64,000 bases of DNA from VXRD01 sp965232265 (GTDB taxonomy: Bacteria > Latescibacterota > UBA2968). The DNA lies in assembly GCA_965232265.1 (NCBI GenBank), contig CBDDPH010000002.1:62001-126000 (forward strand). Direction: 5' to 3'. The position numbers were made by a program, and so were the translations under genes. Position 1 is the first letter of the stretch. The number at the start of each line of letters is the position of its first letter. This document shows positions 18,350-26,877 of the stretch, in pieces. The notes under the pieces were generated by a model, which saw only the letters and a list, made by a program, of their open reading frames with translations, was not told the DNA's origin and did not search any database.

Positions 18350-20497
18350 TTATCTCCTCCCGCGTCTCTTCCGCGAGCCTCTGGGGCGATCACGTTGCTC
18401 CTGTGACAAAAGGTGAAAATCTATCCGCAGGCGTTGCCGGTCGAGTTGGGCGAGTTGTACCTGAACCGAATCCCCAAGTCGGAAAATCGTCCCCGTGGAT
18501 TCGCCGACGAGAGCGCCCTGCAACTCGTGGTAAATATAATAATCATCCCAGAGATATTTTACGTGAACCAAGCCCTCGATGAGCACATCATTGAGTTGAA
18601 CAAAAAAACCAATAGAACGCACATCGACGATAACAGCATCAAAACACTCGCCCATCTTATCTTTCAAATAGAGAATTTGCATAAGCCGAATAGCATCCCA
18701 CTCGGCTTGTTGCGCGGCGATCTCGCGTTGCGTCGCCAGATCTCCAATATCGGGCAAGCGGCGCGCGCGGCGCGCCATCTGTCCGGGCGTGATCGCATCG
18801 TTGATCGCATCGCGCAAAATCCGGTGAAGAATCAAATCGGGATAGCGCCGAATGGGCGACGTGAAATGCGTATAAGTATCGCAGGCCAATCCAAAATGAC
18901 CGACATTGTCGGGTGTGTACACGGCTTTCTTCATTGAGCGCAACAGGCGATGGCTCAAAATATGACCAATAGGCTCATCCTTGAAATTTGCGAGAAACGC
19001 CTGGATATTTTCCGCCCGCGAAGGATTGGAAAGGCGATACCCCAATGTTCTCGCCAGATCGCAAAATTCGGCGAGTTTTTCACCGTCGGGCGGTTCGTGG
19101 ACGCGATAGAGAATCGGGATACCGCTATCGGCCATGCGCCGCGCAACGATTTCATTTGCCAGAAGCATAAATTCCTCAATAAGGCGATGACTATTCAAAC
19201 GGGCGCGGGGACCAATGTGAATGGGATGGCCCTGATCGTCGAGAATAATACGCGGTTCGGGAATCTCAAAGTCAATCGTCCCCCTTGCCCTGCGTTTCTC
19301 TGTCAGACGAATCCTCAGAGCCTCCATCTGCATGAGAACATCGGTGTATGGTTCGGCGGGATTGGCCGCGCACCTGTCGCCATCGAGCACGCGCTGAACC
19401 TCTTGGTATGACAGACTCGCGCAGCTGCGTATAACCGTCTCTGCAATTTGGGTGTCAATCAACTCGCCATCGGGGGTAATATGCGCCAGAATACTCAGAG
19501 CAAGGCGATCTTCACCGGGCTGTAGAGAACAGATATTTGCAGAAAGCCTCTCCGGCAACATGGGAATGACGCGATCGGGAAAATACACACTGCTGCCGCG
19601 TGCGAGGGCTTCGTGGTCAAGGGGCGAGCCTTCGGGAACATAGTAGCTGACATCGGCAATGTGAATACCCAGACAATAGGTCTGATCATCGAGAACCTGA
19701 AGCGACACCGCATCGTCGTGATCGCGCGCATCAACTGGATCAATCGTAAAACAGGTCAGATCGCGCAAATCGAGGCGACGGTCAATCTCCTCTGCGGGAA
19801 TATCTTCGGGAATCGCTTCTACAGCTCTGAGCACATGTTGAGGGAAAACGAGAGGAAGGCCGAGTTTTTTAATGAGAATCAGGGTCTCAATCCCCGCATC
19901 GTCCGCATTGCCCAGAACTTCGACAATCTGCCCATTGGGATGGGCATTGGGTGAGGAATATTTGAGGCTCACAACCACCTTTTGTCCCGCCTTAGCGCCG
20001 CAGGTCAGGTCATCGGGGATATGAACGCGTGCGCGGATGCGCGGATCGTCAGAAGTAACGAGAGAAACGCCGTCATACGTACCCACCAGTGTTTGCTCGG
20101 CGCGTTCCACAATGCGAATCAACTCGCCCTCTGCGCGGTCACTGCCCTGTGCCCTGCGCGTGAGGCGCACCACAGCGCGGTCGCCGTGTCGCGCACGCCT
20201 CATGTATCTCGCACCAATAAAAATATCTGCGCCGCCATCGTCGGGCGCGAGTAAGCCATATCCACTCGCCTGGACACTGATGCGACCGACGACGAGATTG
20301 TGTTCAGACGGAATCCCGTAACGGCTGCGGCGCAACTTGACGAGAGATCCATCGCGCACCATGCGGCGAATCAGGCGGCGAAAATCTGAATAAGCCCGAT
20401 GGGAAACGCGAAGCGCGCGAGCAAGTTCCCTGATTTTGAGCGGACGCCTATGTTGTTGACGCACAAAATTCAGTACTTGATCACGAGAGACAGACAT
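18350..20497 (-). CDS. rnr: Ribonuclease R (RNB family exoribonuclease)
   Basis: A processive 3'-to-5' exoribonuclease that can pass through RNA structure. The order is typical: an N-terminal winged-helix segment (LNFVRQQHRRPLKIRELARA), cold-shock domains, and the RNB catalytic domain with DPVDARDHDDAVSL near residue 265, whose Asp residues bind magnesium. The YCLGIHIADVSYYV and TSPIRRYPDLILHR motifs follow, and then an S1 domain (DAVIVDVRSIGFFVQL near 640). A short basic tail (RPRGSRKRRGRR) ends it. Length (715) suits RNase R. ATG 20497 is chosen over the in-frame TTG 20515; neither has a clear ribosome binding site. It is divergent from the serine protease gene. Confidence 0.95.
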   Translation of the reverse strand: MSVSRDQVLNFVRQQHRRPLKIRELARALRVSHRAYSDFRRLIRRMVRDGSLVKLRRSRYGIPSEHNLVVGRISVQASGYGLLAPDDGGADIFIGARYMRRARHGDRAVVRLTRRAQGSDRAEGELIRIVERAEQTLVGTYDGVSLVTSDDPRIRARVHIPDDLTCGAKAGQKVVVSLKYSSPNAHPNGQIVEVLGNADDAGIETLILIKKLGLPLVFPQHVLRAVEAIPEDIPAEEIDRRLDLRDLTCFTIDPVDARDHDDAVSLQVLDDQTYCLGIHIADVSYYVPEGSPLDHEALARGSSVYFPDRVIPMLPERLSANICSLQPGEDRLALSILAHITPDGELIDTQIAETVIRSCASLSYQEVQRVLDGDRCAANPAEPYTDVLMQMEALRIRLTEKRRARGTIDFEIPEPRIILDDQGHPIHIGPRARLNSHRLIEEFMLLANEIVARRMADSGIPILYRVHEPPDGEKLAEFCDLARTLGYRLSNPSRAENIQAFLANFKDEPIGHILSHRLLRSMKKAVYTPDNVGHFGLACDTYTHFTSPIRRYPDLILHRILRDAINDAITPGQMARRARRLPDIGDLATQREIAAQQAEWDAIRLMQILYLKDKMGECFDAVIVDVRSIGFFVQLNDVLIEGLVHVKYLWDDYYIYHELQGALVGESTGTIFRLGDSVQVQLAQLDRQRLRIDFHLLSQEQRDRPRGSRKRRGRR

Positions 20498-20618
20498 ATT
20501 TTTTTCAGGAGCCAAGGATAGACTAACAGGCGGGAGATATGGTGGCGGTGTTTGAGCTAAAGTGTTATACTGCTGTAGATAACTCAGGGCAAATATACGG
20601 AAAGGGCGCGAAAAAGCA

Positions 20619-21698
20619 ATGCAAAACCTCTACTACCTGATCGCTCTCTTGTGCTTTGGGGGGTGTGCCGCGCAATATGTTCTGGCACCCGACGGGGAAT
20701 ACGATTATCGCGTACCCGTTGGGCGAGGCGATGCCCAGGCGGGATTTGAAACCCTATTTGCTTCCACCGTAAAAGTCGTGTGGACGCCCCAATATACCAA
20801 CGTGTTCTACACACATAATATGAGGGATGACAGGGGGTTTTCGCTCCATCTGCCTTTAACAGACAAAAACAGCCCAACTGGCTATCGGCTATCGCGAAAT
20901 GGCATCCGCGAAACCGTCGATTCTTATTCCAAAGTGGGCACCGCGCTTGTGATTGCGCGACAGTCCGTGGGCAATCCATACAATGTGGCAGTTGCACTGA
21001 CAAATGCACATCTGGTAACAGCACCGGATACGATTCGGTATTTCATGCGGGACGCCCGGGGCATCGAAACAAATGTGCTCGAACGAATTTCCATTAAAAT
21101 CAATACCTCATTGCACGTCGTCAATCGCGAGGGCGAAAGCCTCTCTGCAAAAATCGTGCGCCTCGACCCTGAAGTAGATCTGGCTTTGCTCAAACTCACG
21201 ATCCCCCATCTAATGAGAAAACCAGTGCCTTTTCTCCTCCGACTGGGCAAAATATCGGATCTACAATGGGGCAATTTTGTCTATATCGCGGGTCATCCAA
21301 AAAACAAGATGCGCCTCACTGCGGGCACAGTGAGTTTGGACGAAGACCGCGATCGGTTCTTTGTCGATGCGCCCATCCGTGCGGGCTACAGTGGCGGACC
21401 TGTGGTTGCCGTGCGAGATGGACTGCCCAATTTTGAACTCGTGGGTCTTTGTCGGGGAGCCACAACAGAAACATTCCGCTTGCTGGTACCCAACCGAAAA
21501 CTGAATGAAGGGGCGACATTATCGCCCGACTTGCTCGGTCACATCTCGGTTGAAGAGCGCGAGGTCGTGGAACCCGGTTTGGGTATCATCGTGGGAATAG
21601 AAGCCGTCAAACGCTTTTTATTGGACAGTCGCGAACCGCTCCGCGAGAACGGTGTAAATATCAAAACCGATGCGGCAATGCGAATGTGGGGGTTTTGA
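20619..21698 (+). CDS. Trypsin-like serine protease, lipoprotein
   Basis: 359 residues. The N-terminus has a lipobox (ALLCFGGC, Cys about 16). The protease core shows a full catalytic triad: His in ALTNAHLV (about 131), Asp in DPEVDLALLKL (about 190) and Ser in AGYSGGPVV (about 266). It is close to the HtrA/S1C fold, but no PDZ domain follows. A C-terminal alpha/beta piece (EPGLGIIVGIEAVKRFLLD) ends it. It should act outside the cytoplasm, anchored to a membrane. It stands 104 bases before the secreted Ni-SOD gene on the same strand, with a repeat between them. Confidence 0.85.
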   Translation: MQNLYYLIALLCFGGCAAQYVLAPDGEYDYRVPVGRGDAQAGFETLFASTVKVVWTPQYTNVFYTHNMRDDRGFSLHLPLTDKNSPTGYRLSRNGIRETVDSYSKVGTALVIARQSVGNPYNVAVALTNAHLVTAPDTIRYFMRDARGIETNVLERISIKINTSLHVVNREGESLSAKIVRLDPEVDLALLKLTIPHLMRKPVPFLLRLGKISDLQWGNFVYIAGHPKNKMRLTAGTVSLDEDRDRFFVDAPIRAGYSGGPVVAVRDGLPNFELVGLCRGATTETFRLLVPNRKLNEGATLSPDLLGHISVEEREVVEPGLGIIVGIEAVKRFLLDSREPLRENGVNIKTDAAMRMWGF

Positions 21699-21730
21699 AT
21701 TCGCGGGGATATATATTATATTGTCGGGTT

Positions 21731-21783
21731 ATATTGTTAATCCGATTTGTAGTAGGGCGACCCCCTGTGGTCGCCCGTTGACC
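21731..21783 (+). repeat. Dispersed repeat family C, copy 1
   Basis: ATATTGTTAATCCGATTTGT followed by GGGCGACCCCCTGTGGTCGCCC, whose ends form a hairpin (GGGCGACC/GGTCGCCC). The same text occurs at 52862-52905 with small changes. It separates the protease and Ni-SOD genes. Confidence 0.7.
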
Positions 21784-21802
21784 TTTTTACAAGGAGACCA
21801 AC

Positions 21803-22255
21803 ATGAAACATCTAACCATTTCACTGCTGGGCGTATTTCTTTTTCCCGCACTGGTCGGGGCGCACTGTGAGATACCCTGTGGAATCTATGGCGATGAGGG
21901 TCGGTTTGCTCTGCTATTGGAAAATGTGACCACCATCGAAAAATCGATGAATGAAATCAACAAATTGTCGGGAGAAAGCGAAAAGAACAACAACCAGATC
22001 GTGCGGTGGGTCGTCAACAAAGAACATCATGCCGATCAGATTCGCGATATCGTCGCACAATACTTCCTAGCGCAGCGGATCACAGAACCCGCTGAAGGGG
22101 ATGCCGCAGCAGCAAAAGCCTATACTCAAAAGCTAATCGCCTTACACCAAATTATACGCACGGCAATGAAGTGCAAGCAAACCACAGACCCGAAAAACGC
22201 GCAAACCTTGCGCGATCACATAAACGCTTTTCAGGTGCTTTACAATGCGAAATAG
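21803..22255 (+). CDS. sodN: Nickel superoxide dismutase with an N-terminal signal peptide
   Basis: The product dismutates superoxide with a nickel centre held by the N-terminal hook. Residues 21-29 read HCEIPCGIY, the Ni-hook pattern HCxxPCGxY: His21, Cys22 and Cys26 would be the ligands, corresponding to His1, Cys2 and Cys6 of mature Ni-SOD. Residues 1-20 form a Sec signal peptide ending VGA, so cleavage by signal peptidase I would leave His as residue 1. The classical route uses a propeptide cut by the SodX peptidase; no sodX is in the window. The four-helix body is recognisable (QIVRWVVNKEHHADQIRDIV). GGAG lies 8 bases before ATG 21803. It likely protects the envelope from superoxide. Family call is firm; export is predicted from sequence. 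Confidence 0.87.
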   Translation: MKHLTISLLGVFLFPALVGAHCEIPCGIYGDEGRFALLLENVTTIEKSMNEINKLSGESEKNNNQIVRWVVNKEHHADQIRDIVAQYFLAQRITEPAEGDAAAAKAYTQKLIALHQIIRTAMKCKQTTDPKNAQTLRDHINAFQVLYNAK

Positions 22256-22261
22256 AGAAAC

Positions 22262-22347
22262 CGGGACGGCACAGGGGCCGTCCTCTACGGTCTCCTATAT
22301 TTGAACACAACATTACTGTAGGGTCGGTGCCCCCGTGCCCGCCCGTC
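22262..22347 (+). repeat. Dispersed repeat family C, copy 2 (diverged)
   Basis: GGGACGGCACAGGGGCCGTC and TGTAGGGTCGGTGCCCCCGT resemble the first half and a variant of the second half of the copy at 52.83-52.92 kb. A reversed family B copy follows directly. Confidence 0.6.
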
Positions 22348-22375
22348 ATCGCGGCATGATGTTTAGCCGCGATCC
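22345..22375 (-). repeat. Dispersed repeat family B, copy 2 (reversed)
   Basis: GTCATCGCGGCAT and AGCCGCGATCC are the reverse of the family B unit seen at 11467 and 50711. Confidence 0.65.
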
Positions 22376-22381
22376 AATTTC

Positions 22382-22416
22382 TGGGACAATCTCAATTAAG
22401 ATTGTCCCATTTTTTT
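22382..22416 (+). terminator. Hairpin terminator after sodN
   Basis: Perfect 11-base arms (TGGGACAATCT at 22382-22392 and AGATTGTCCCA at 22399-22409), a 6-base loop and a run of seven T. It separates sodN from the groESL promoter just downstream. Confidence 0.88.
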
Positions 22417-22424
22417 ATTTTTTC

Positions 22425-22453
22425 TTGCGCTTATGAATCGTCTTTGATATATT
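22425..22453 (+). promoter_or_regulatory. groESL sigma-70-type promoter
   Basis: TTGCGC at 22425-22430, a 17-base spacer and TATATT at 22448-22453. Transcription would begin just before or at the left edge of the CIRCE operator, the usual arrangement for HrcA control. Confidence 0.8.
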
Positions 22454-22463
22454 CTCCGCCTCA

Positions 22464-22490
22464 TTAGCACTCGATAGGTGAGAGTGCTAA
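22464..22490 (+). promoter_or_regulatory. CIRCE operator (HrcA binding site)
   Basis: A perfect consensus: TTAGCACTC, nine bases, GAGTGCTAA. HrcA binds this inverted repeat and represses chaperonin genes until heat or misfolded protein titrates GroEL. hrcA itself is not in the window. Confidence 0.96.
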
Positions 22491-22541
22491 AACACATCAT
22501 CCGTATCTTTTCACTCCACCTCGCAGAAGGAGGCTATAACA

Positions 22542-22832
22542 ATGGCGAAGGTGAAACCCCTCGGGGATCGCGTACTACTAAAACCTGTTGAAGAAGACGA
22601 ACAGGTCAAGGGCGGCATCATCATTCCCGACACAGCCAAAGAAAAACCCCAGCGGGGCGAAATAGTGGCTGTTGGCGATGGCAAACCCGACGATTCGGGC
22701 AACCGGATCCCGTTGTCGGTCACAGCTGGCGACACAGTACTTTACGGCAAGTATTCGGGCACAGAAGTCCGTCTGGACGACGAAGACTATCTGATCATGC
22801 CCGAAGGCGATATTTTAGCGATCATTGATTAA
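22542..22832 (+). CDS. groES: Co-chaperonin GroES
   Basis: 96 residues, the usual length. It forms the heptameric lid of the GroEL folding chamber. Family marks are KPLGDRVLLKPVEEDE at the start, the mobile-loop region KGGIIIPDTAKEKPQRGEIV and the C-terminal DDEDYLIMPEGDILAIID. AAGGAGG lies 8 bases before ATG 22542. It is the first gene of the heat-shock operon with groEL, controlled by CIRCE. Confidence 0.98.
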   Translation: MAKVKPLGDRVLLKPVEEDEQVKGGIIIPDTAKEKPQRGEIVAVGDGKPDDSGNRIPLSVTAGDTVLYGKYSGTEVRLDDEDYLIMPEGDILAIID

Positions 22833-22864
22833 TACCAATCATTAGTTTTAATCAGGAGGATATA

Positions 22865-24490
22865 ATGGCCAAGCAACTCGAATTTGATGTTGCAGCTCGA
22901 GAAGCCCTCAAACAGGGTGTGGATCAGTTGTCCGACACCGTAAAAGTGACACTGGGACCCAAGGGCCGCAATGTTGTACTGGACAAAAAATTTGGTTCAC
23001 CCACCGTCACCAAAGACGGTGTCACGGTAGCCAAAGAAATCGAACTGGAAGACCCCTATGAAAATATGGGTGCTCAGATGGTCAAAGAAGTTGCTTCCAA
23101 GACCTCTGACGTAGCTGGCGATGGCACAACCACGGCAACCGTACTCGCACAGTCGATCTTCCACCAGGGCCTGCGCAATGTAACAGCCGGTGCAAATCCC
23201 ATGGACCTCAAGCGCGGCATTGACAAAGCCGTATCCGCCTGTGTCAATTTGATACATGACATGAGCAAACCAGTGGCGGGGCGTTCAGACATCGCACAGG
23301 TCGCATCTACCTCAGCCAACAACGACAAAGCCATTGGCGACTTGATAGCCGATGCAATGGAAAAAGTGGGCAAAGACGGCGTAATCACAGTCGAAGAAGC
23401 CCGCAGCATCGAAACCACACTGGACGTGGTCGAAGGCATGCAGTTTGACCGCGGATATGTGTCGCCTTATTTTGTCACCGATGCCGACAACATGGAAGCC
23501 ATTCTGGAAGAAGCGTACATTTTAATTCACGACAAAAAAATCTCGGCAATGCGCGACCTGCTTCCCGTACTGGAAAAAATCGCACAGACGGGCAAACCCT
23601 TGATGATCATTGCCGAAGATATCGAAGGCGAAGCCCTCGCCACACTGGTCGTGAACAAAGTGCGCGGTACATTAAAAATCGCCGCCGTAAAAGCCCCGGG
23701 CTTTGGCGACCGCCGCACGGCAATGCTCGAAGACATCGCCATCTTGACGGGTGGTCGCGTCTTATCCGAAGATGCGGGCTTCAAACTGGAAAATGCGACC
23801 ACCGCAGACCTCGGTGAAGCCAAACGCATCACCATTGACAAAGACAACACAACCATTGTCGAAGGCGGCGGTAATAGTGCCGATATCCAGGGGCGCGTTG
23901 GACAAATTCGCCGTCAGATCGACGAAACCACATCTGACTACGACCAGGAAAAGCTGCAAGAACGCCTGGCCAAGCTGGCTGGCGGTGTAGCAGTAATCAA
24001 TGTGGGCGCTGCCACAGAAACCGAAATGAAAGAAAAAAAGGCCCGCGTTGAAGACGCGCTCCACGCGACGCGCGCCGCGGTTGAAGAAGGCATTGTCCCC
24101 GGCGGTGGCGTCGCATTGATTCGCGCTGCGGCTGGTCTGGATGAAACGCGCGAAAATGTCGAAGGCGACGAACAAACCGGCGTAGATATCGTGCGCCGCG
24201 CACTGGAAGAGCCACTGCGCCAGATCGCCAATAACGCCGGTGTTGAAGGCGCTCTGGTAGTCCAAAAAGTCGCCTCTGGCGAAGGTAACCTGGGCTATAA
24301 TGCCGACACAGACGCCTATGAAGACATGATTCAAGCCGGCGTGCCCGACCCGACCAAAGTCACGCGGTCTGCACTCGAAAACGCCGCTTCGATAGCCAGT
24401 CTGTTATTGACGACCGAAGCACTGGTGGCCGATATACCCGAACCCGAGCCCCCAGCACCTCCTGCACCTCCGGGCGGTGGGATGTATTAA
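22865..24490 (+). CDS. groEL: Chaperonin GroEL
   Basis: 541 residues, the 60-kDa chaperonin that folds proteins inside a double ring. The ATP-binding signature VTLGPKGRNVVLDKKFGSPT and the GDGTTTATVLAQ catalytic stretch (Asp near 87) are intact, as is the C-terminal-domain signature around AAVEEGIVPGGGVALIRA. It follows groES by 32 bases with AGGAGG before its ATG. The end, PEPEPPAPPAPPGGGMY, is proline-rich and has only one GGM unit, where most bacteria have a longer Gly-Gly-Met tail. A clean terminator follows. Confidence 0.98.
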   Translation: MAKQLEFDVAAREALKQGVDQLSDTVKVTLGPKGRNVVLDKKFGSPTVTKDGVTVAKEIELEDPYENMGAQMVKEVASKTSDVAGDGTTTATVLAQSIFHQGLRNVTAGANPMDLKRGIDKAVSACVNLIHDMSKPVAGRSDIAQVASTSANNDKAIGDLIADAMEKVGKDGVITVEEARSIETTLDVVEGMQFDRGYVSPYFVTDADNMEAILEEAYILIHDKKISAMRDLLPVLEKIAQTGKPLMIIAEDIEGEALATLVVNKVRGTLKIAAVKAPGFGDRRTAMLEDIAILTGGRVLSEDAGFKLENATTADLGEAKRITIDKDNTTIVEGGGNSADIQGRVGQIRRQIDETTSDYDQEKLQERLAKLAGGVAVINVGAATETEMKEKKARVEDALHATRAAVEEGIVPGGGVALIRAAAGLDETRENVEGDEQTGVDIVRRALEEPLRQIANNAGVEGALVVQKVASGEGNLGYNADTDAYEDMIQAGVPDPTKVTRSALENAASIASLLLTTEALVADIPEPEPPAPPAPPGGGMY

Positions 24491-24510
24491 GCGGTCAGTC
24501 TTTCGCGAAA

Positions 24511-24541
24511 AGGGACACCCAGTTGGGTGTCCCTTTTTTTA
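24511..24541. terminator. groESL terminator
   Basis: Arms AGGGACACCC and GGGTGTCCCT around the loop AGTT, then a T run. It overlaps the stop region of the convergent BNR gene and can serve both. Confidence 0.92.
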
Positions 24542-25816
24542 TTTTGAACCACAAAAAAACACCCGATTATTGATCACCTCGCCTGTCTCTTTATCCGGAT
24601 AACGAGACTCCCCATCAAAAAAGACAAAAGGCGGGTACTGCCCTGCGGGAATGGTATTGGCACCTGTAGAACGTTCCAGATTCGCCTCATTAAAAATTGC
24701 ATCCTGCGGCAAAGCGAGCCGTGTCTTCCAATCCCTATCCCCCTCGTTCAAAGTCAACCAGACCAGACGTTTATCCACTGTCTCCCAGTTTAATCCACGC
24801 GTGGGCTTGCCCTCATTCCAGCCCCTCCCAAGAGGCTGAAACTCCAGCAAAGCATACAGAGTACCCGCTTCATCCACACTAAACGCACCCCGGCACCCCG
24901 TTGGGCGGTGGCCTGGAAAACCCGCATCAACGGACTCTCGCTCCCAAACACCCTCTGCATCGAGATAGGCGTGAACAATCTCACCTGGCTCATCCAAATG
25001 CGAAACATAGAGAATATGTGGCCCCCCAGAAGAAACCACAATACAACCCTGTGCGAGAACCTCGGGACGGGGCATAGGTTCGTGGCGCTCATCCTCCTCA
25101 GAACGCGCAAGAACATCGAGCTGCTCGGGCCGCGCTGGCAACTCGACGCGCGAGCCATCGGCCCTCTCCCACGTCTCGCCACCATCTCGGCTACACATAT
25201 AACACACAGCCTGATGCAGCCCGCGCTGATCGTAGATTCCCCTGCCCTCGTAAAAATCCACCACAAGATGAAGAACACCATCTGCACCCACAGCCATACC
25301 CGTCTGAAAAGCACCATAACCCGTATAATCCTCACGCCGCACGACCAATTTTCCGCGTGCTTCCCAGACACCACCTCTACTCTTAGAATAAAAATCCACA
25401 CCATCCCAGCGATTGGGAGACCGCATAGTCAAATAAAGCGTATCGTCCAAACCGCACACAACAACCGGATAAGTCCCCGAACCGGCTGGCTCTCCCTCTG
25501 TCCATTCACTCGCATCATTGGGCCGCACCGACCGCCGATATGTCACTGGCGAATTGTGACCACTCATAATAGCCTGCAAATAGCCCTGGTGGTCAATGGT
25601 CATAACCGGACGCGCGTGATTATCGCGTCCCCTGTTAAAAGTCAACGGCCTTGACCATTCCCCAGTACTGCGATCAAAAGTGCAAACCCTGTTGAAATAG
25701 CCCTCACCTGTAACATCCTGCCAAACCACATGCGTTCTCCCCTCGTACGTAACAACCTTATTCCCCGCCCCAGAAGTCGCGCGCTCACTGCCAATTTGAG
25801 AGATTAATTTGGTCAT
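24539..25816 (-). CDS. BNR-repeat beta-propeller protein (BNR_4-like; possible polysaccharide lyase)
   Basis: 425 residues, cytoplasmic by sequence (no signal peptide). Asp-box-like repeats (CSRDGGETWERADG and others) and the block GRDNHARPVMTIDHQGYLQA, then IMSGHNSPVTYRRS, place it near the BNR_4 propellers, a group that includes ulvan-lyase-like polysaccharide lyases. The lyase idea is only a possibility. GTG/ATG choice: ATG 25816 has GGGAG 7-8 bases before it, while the frame to 25840 overlaps the previous gene. It is the last of three minus-strand genes with a sialidase-like protein and an amidohydrolase, so it probably works on the same sugar. Confidence 0.75.
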   Translation of the reverse strand: MTKLISQIGSERATSGAGNKVVTYEGRTHVVWQDVTGEGYFNRVCTFDRSTGEWSRPLTFNRGRDNHARPVMTIDHQGYLQAIMSGHNSPVTYRRSVRPNDASEWTEGEPAGSGTYPVVVCGLDDTLYLTMRSPNRWDGVDFYSKSRGGVWEARGKLVVRREDYTGYGAFQTGMAVGADGVLHLVVDFYEGRGIYDQRGLHQAVCYMCSRDGGETWERADGSRVELPARPEQLDVLARSEEDERHEPMPRPEVLAQGCIVVSSGGPHILYVSHLDEPGEIVHAYLDAEGVWERESVDAGFPGHRPTGCRGAFSVDEAGTLYALLEFQPLGRGWNEGKPTRGLNWETVDKRLVWLTLNEGDRDWKTRLALPQDAIFNEANLERSTGANTIPAGQYPPFVFFDGESRYPDKETGEVINNRVFFCGSK

Positions 25817-25836
25817 ATTGAACTCCCTCGATTGCA

Positions 25837-26862
25837 TCATATCCCGAACCGCTCAAAAATTAGATACTGATACGAATGTTCTTCGCCCGCCTCATACAAA
25901 CACCCAACATCTCCATCGGGTAACAGAGCCAAACAGGAATACGCTGCCGGACCCTCGTGCAACAGTTTTTCCCGGACCCACGTCTGCCCGCCATCCTCGC
26001 TCAAACGCACAGTCATATTCTCGCGCTCGCCTCGTCCCTTACCCGGATAAAACCGCTCTCCAGCTTTGGGATTTTCCACCGGCGTAAGCGACACCGGATT
26101 TGAAAAAAACAATCGGTCACCTTCGCCTATCAAACTCGCCTGACATTTCGGACACGGCAAATTCGCATCGTGTACAATCCCTGACCAACTGTATCCACCG
26201 TCCTCACTCACCGAAATCCCCCGCAACCCTTCGCTATACGTCTGCATCCGAATATTCATCTTCAACGATCCATCCGCCAATTCCACAACCTGACATTCAT
26301 TCGCCCCCGGCGCGATCAACGCGCTCATCTGCCAAGTCGCCCCGTGGTCATCGCTGTAAATCGCATGCGAACCATTCCCATAAGTCTCATCCTCCCGATG
26401 ATCGCACGGAATCACCAGCCGCCCCTTGTGCTCCCCTCGTTGCAATTGAATACCAACACCCGGACCCGTCGCATACCAATTCCACGAAGGCTTCTTCACA
26501 ACCGCAGTAATCTCCGTAGGATCTGCCCACGTCTTCCCATCATCCCCACTATGCGTCATAAACACATCGTCATTCTCCCGACAAAACGGCAACCAGATCA
26601 CACCCGTATCACCATCTACCACAGGACACGGATTGCCAATCGTCACCTCCCCAGGCTCCCCGTAAATCAACAGTTGTTCAGACCACGTCTCTCCACCGTC
26701 CTCCGACCGCTTCACCAGCAAATCGAGATCCCCGTGATCCCCGCGCCCGGTGCGCCGCCCCTCGCAAAACGCCAGCAGTGTCCCCGCCTTTGTCACAAGC
26801 AATGCGGGAATGCGATACGTGTGATACCCATCCTGTCCACTGGTATATACATGTGTCTTCAT
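25837..26862 (-). CDS. Sialidase-like exo-glycosidase (GH33-type beta-propeller)
   Basis: 341 residues. The N-terminal YHTYRIPALL carries the RIP motif whose Arg binds the carboxylate of sialic acid-like sugars, and four Asp boxes are visible (SEDGGETW, GDDGKTW, SEDGGYSW, SEDGGQTW). These define the six-bladed sialidase propeller. There is no signal peptide, so it would act on sugars already imported, or its export route is different. The distance to the following BNR gene is 20 bases and to the amidohydrolase before it 15 bases, so it is the middle of an operon. Substrate (sialic acid, KDN or another acidic sugar) cannot be told from sequence. Confidence 0.87.
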   Translation of the reverse strand: MKTHVYTSGQDGYHTYRIPALLVTKAGTLLAFCEGRRTGRGDHGDLDLLVKRSEDGGETWSEQLLIYGEPGEVTIGNPCPVVDGDTGVIWLPFCRENDDVFMTHSGDDGKTWADPTEITAVVKKPSWNWYATGPGVGIQLQRGEHKGRLVIPCDHREDETYGNGSHAIYSDDHGATWQMSALIAPGANECQVVELADGSLKMNIRMQTYSEGLRGISVSEDGGYSWSGIVHDANLPCPKCQASLIGEGDRLFFSNPVSLTPVENPKAGERFYPGKGRGERENMTVRLSEDGGQTWVREKLLHEGPAAYSCLALLPDGDVGCLYEAGEEHSYQYLIFERFGI

Positions 26863-26877
26863 AACTCCTCCCTGGTA

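Noticed and set aside
21700..22400. sodX next to sodN
   Set aside because: No S26-like peptidase frame is present; the downstream space holds repeats and a terminator.
24908..25654. Long 248-codon open frame on the plus strand
   Set aside because: It is antisense to the BNR gene, has no ribosome site and its product (Arg/His/Thr-rich) looks like a shadow of the real gene.
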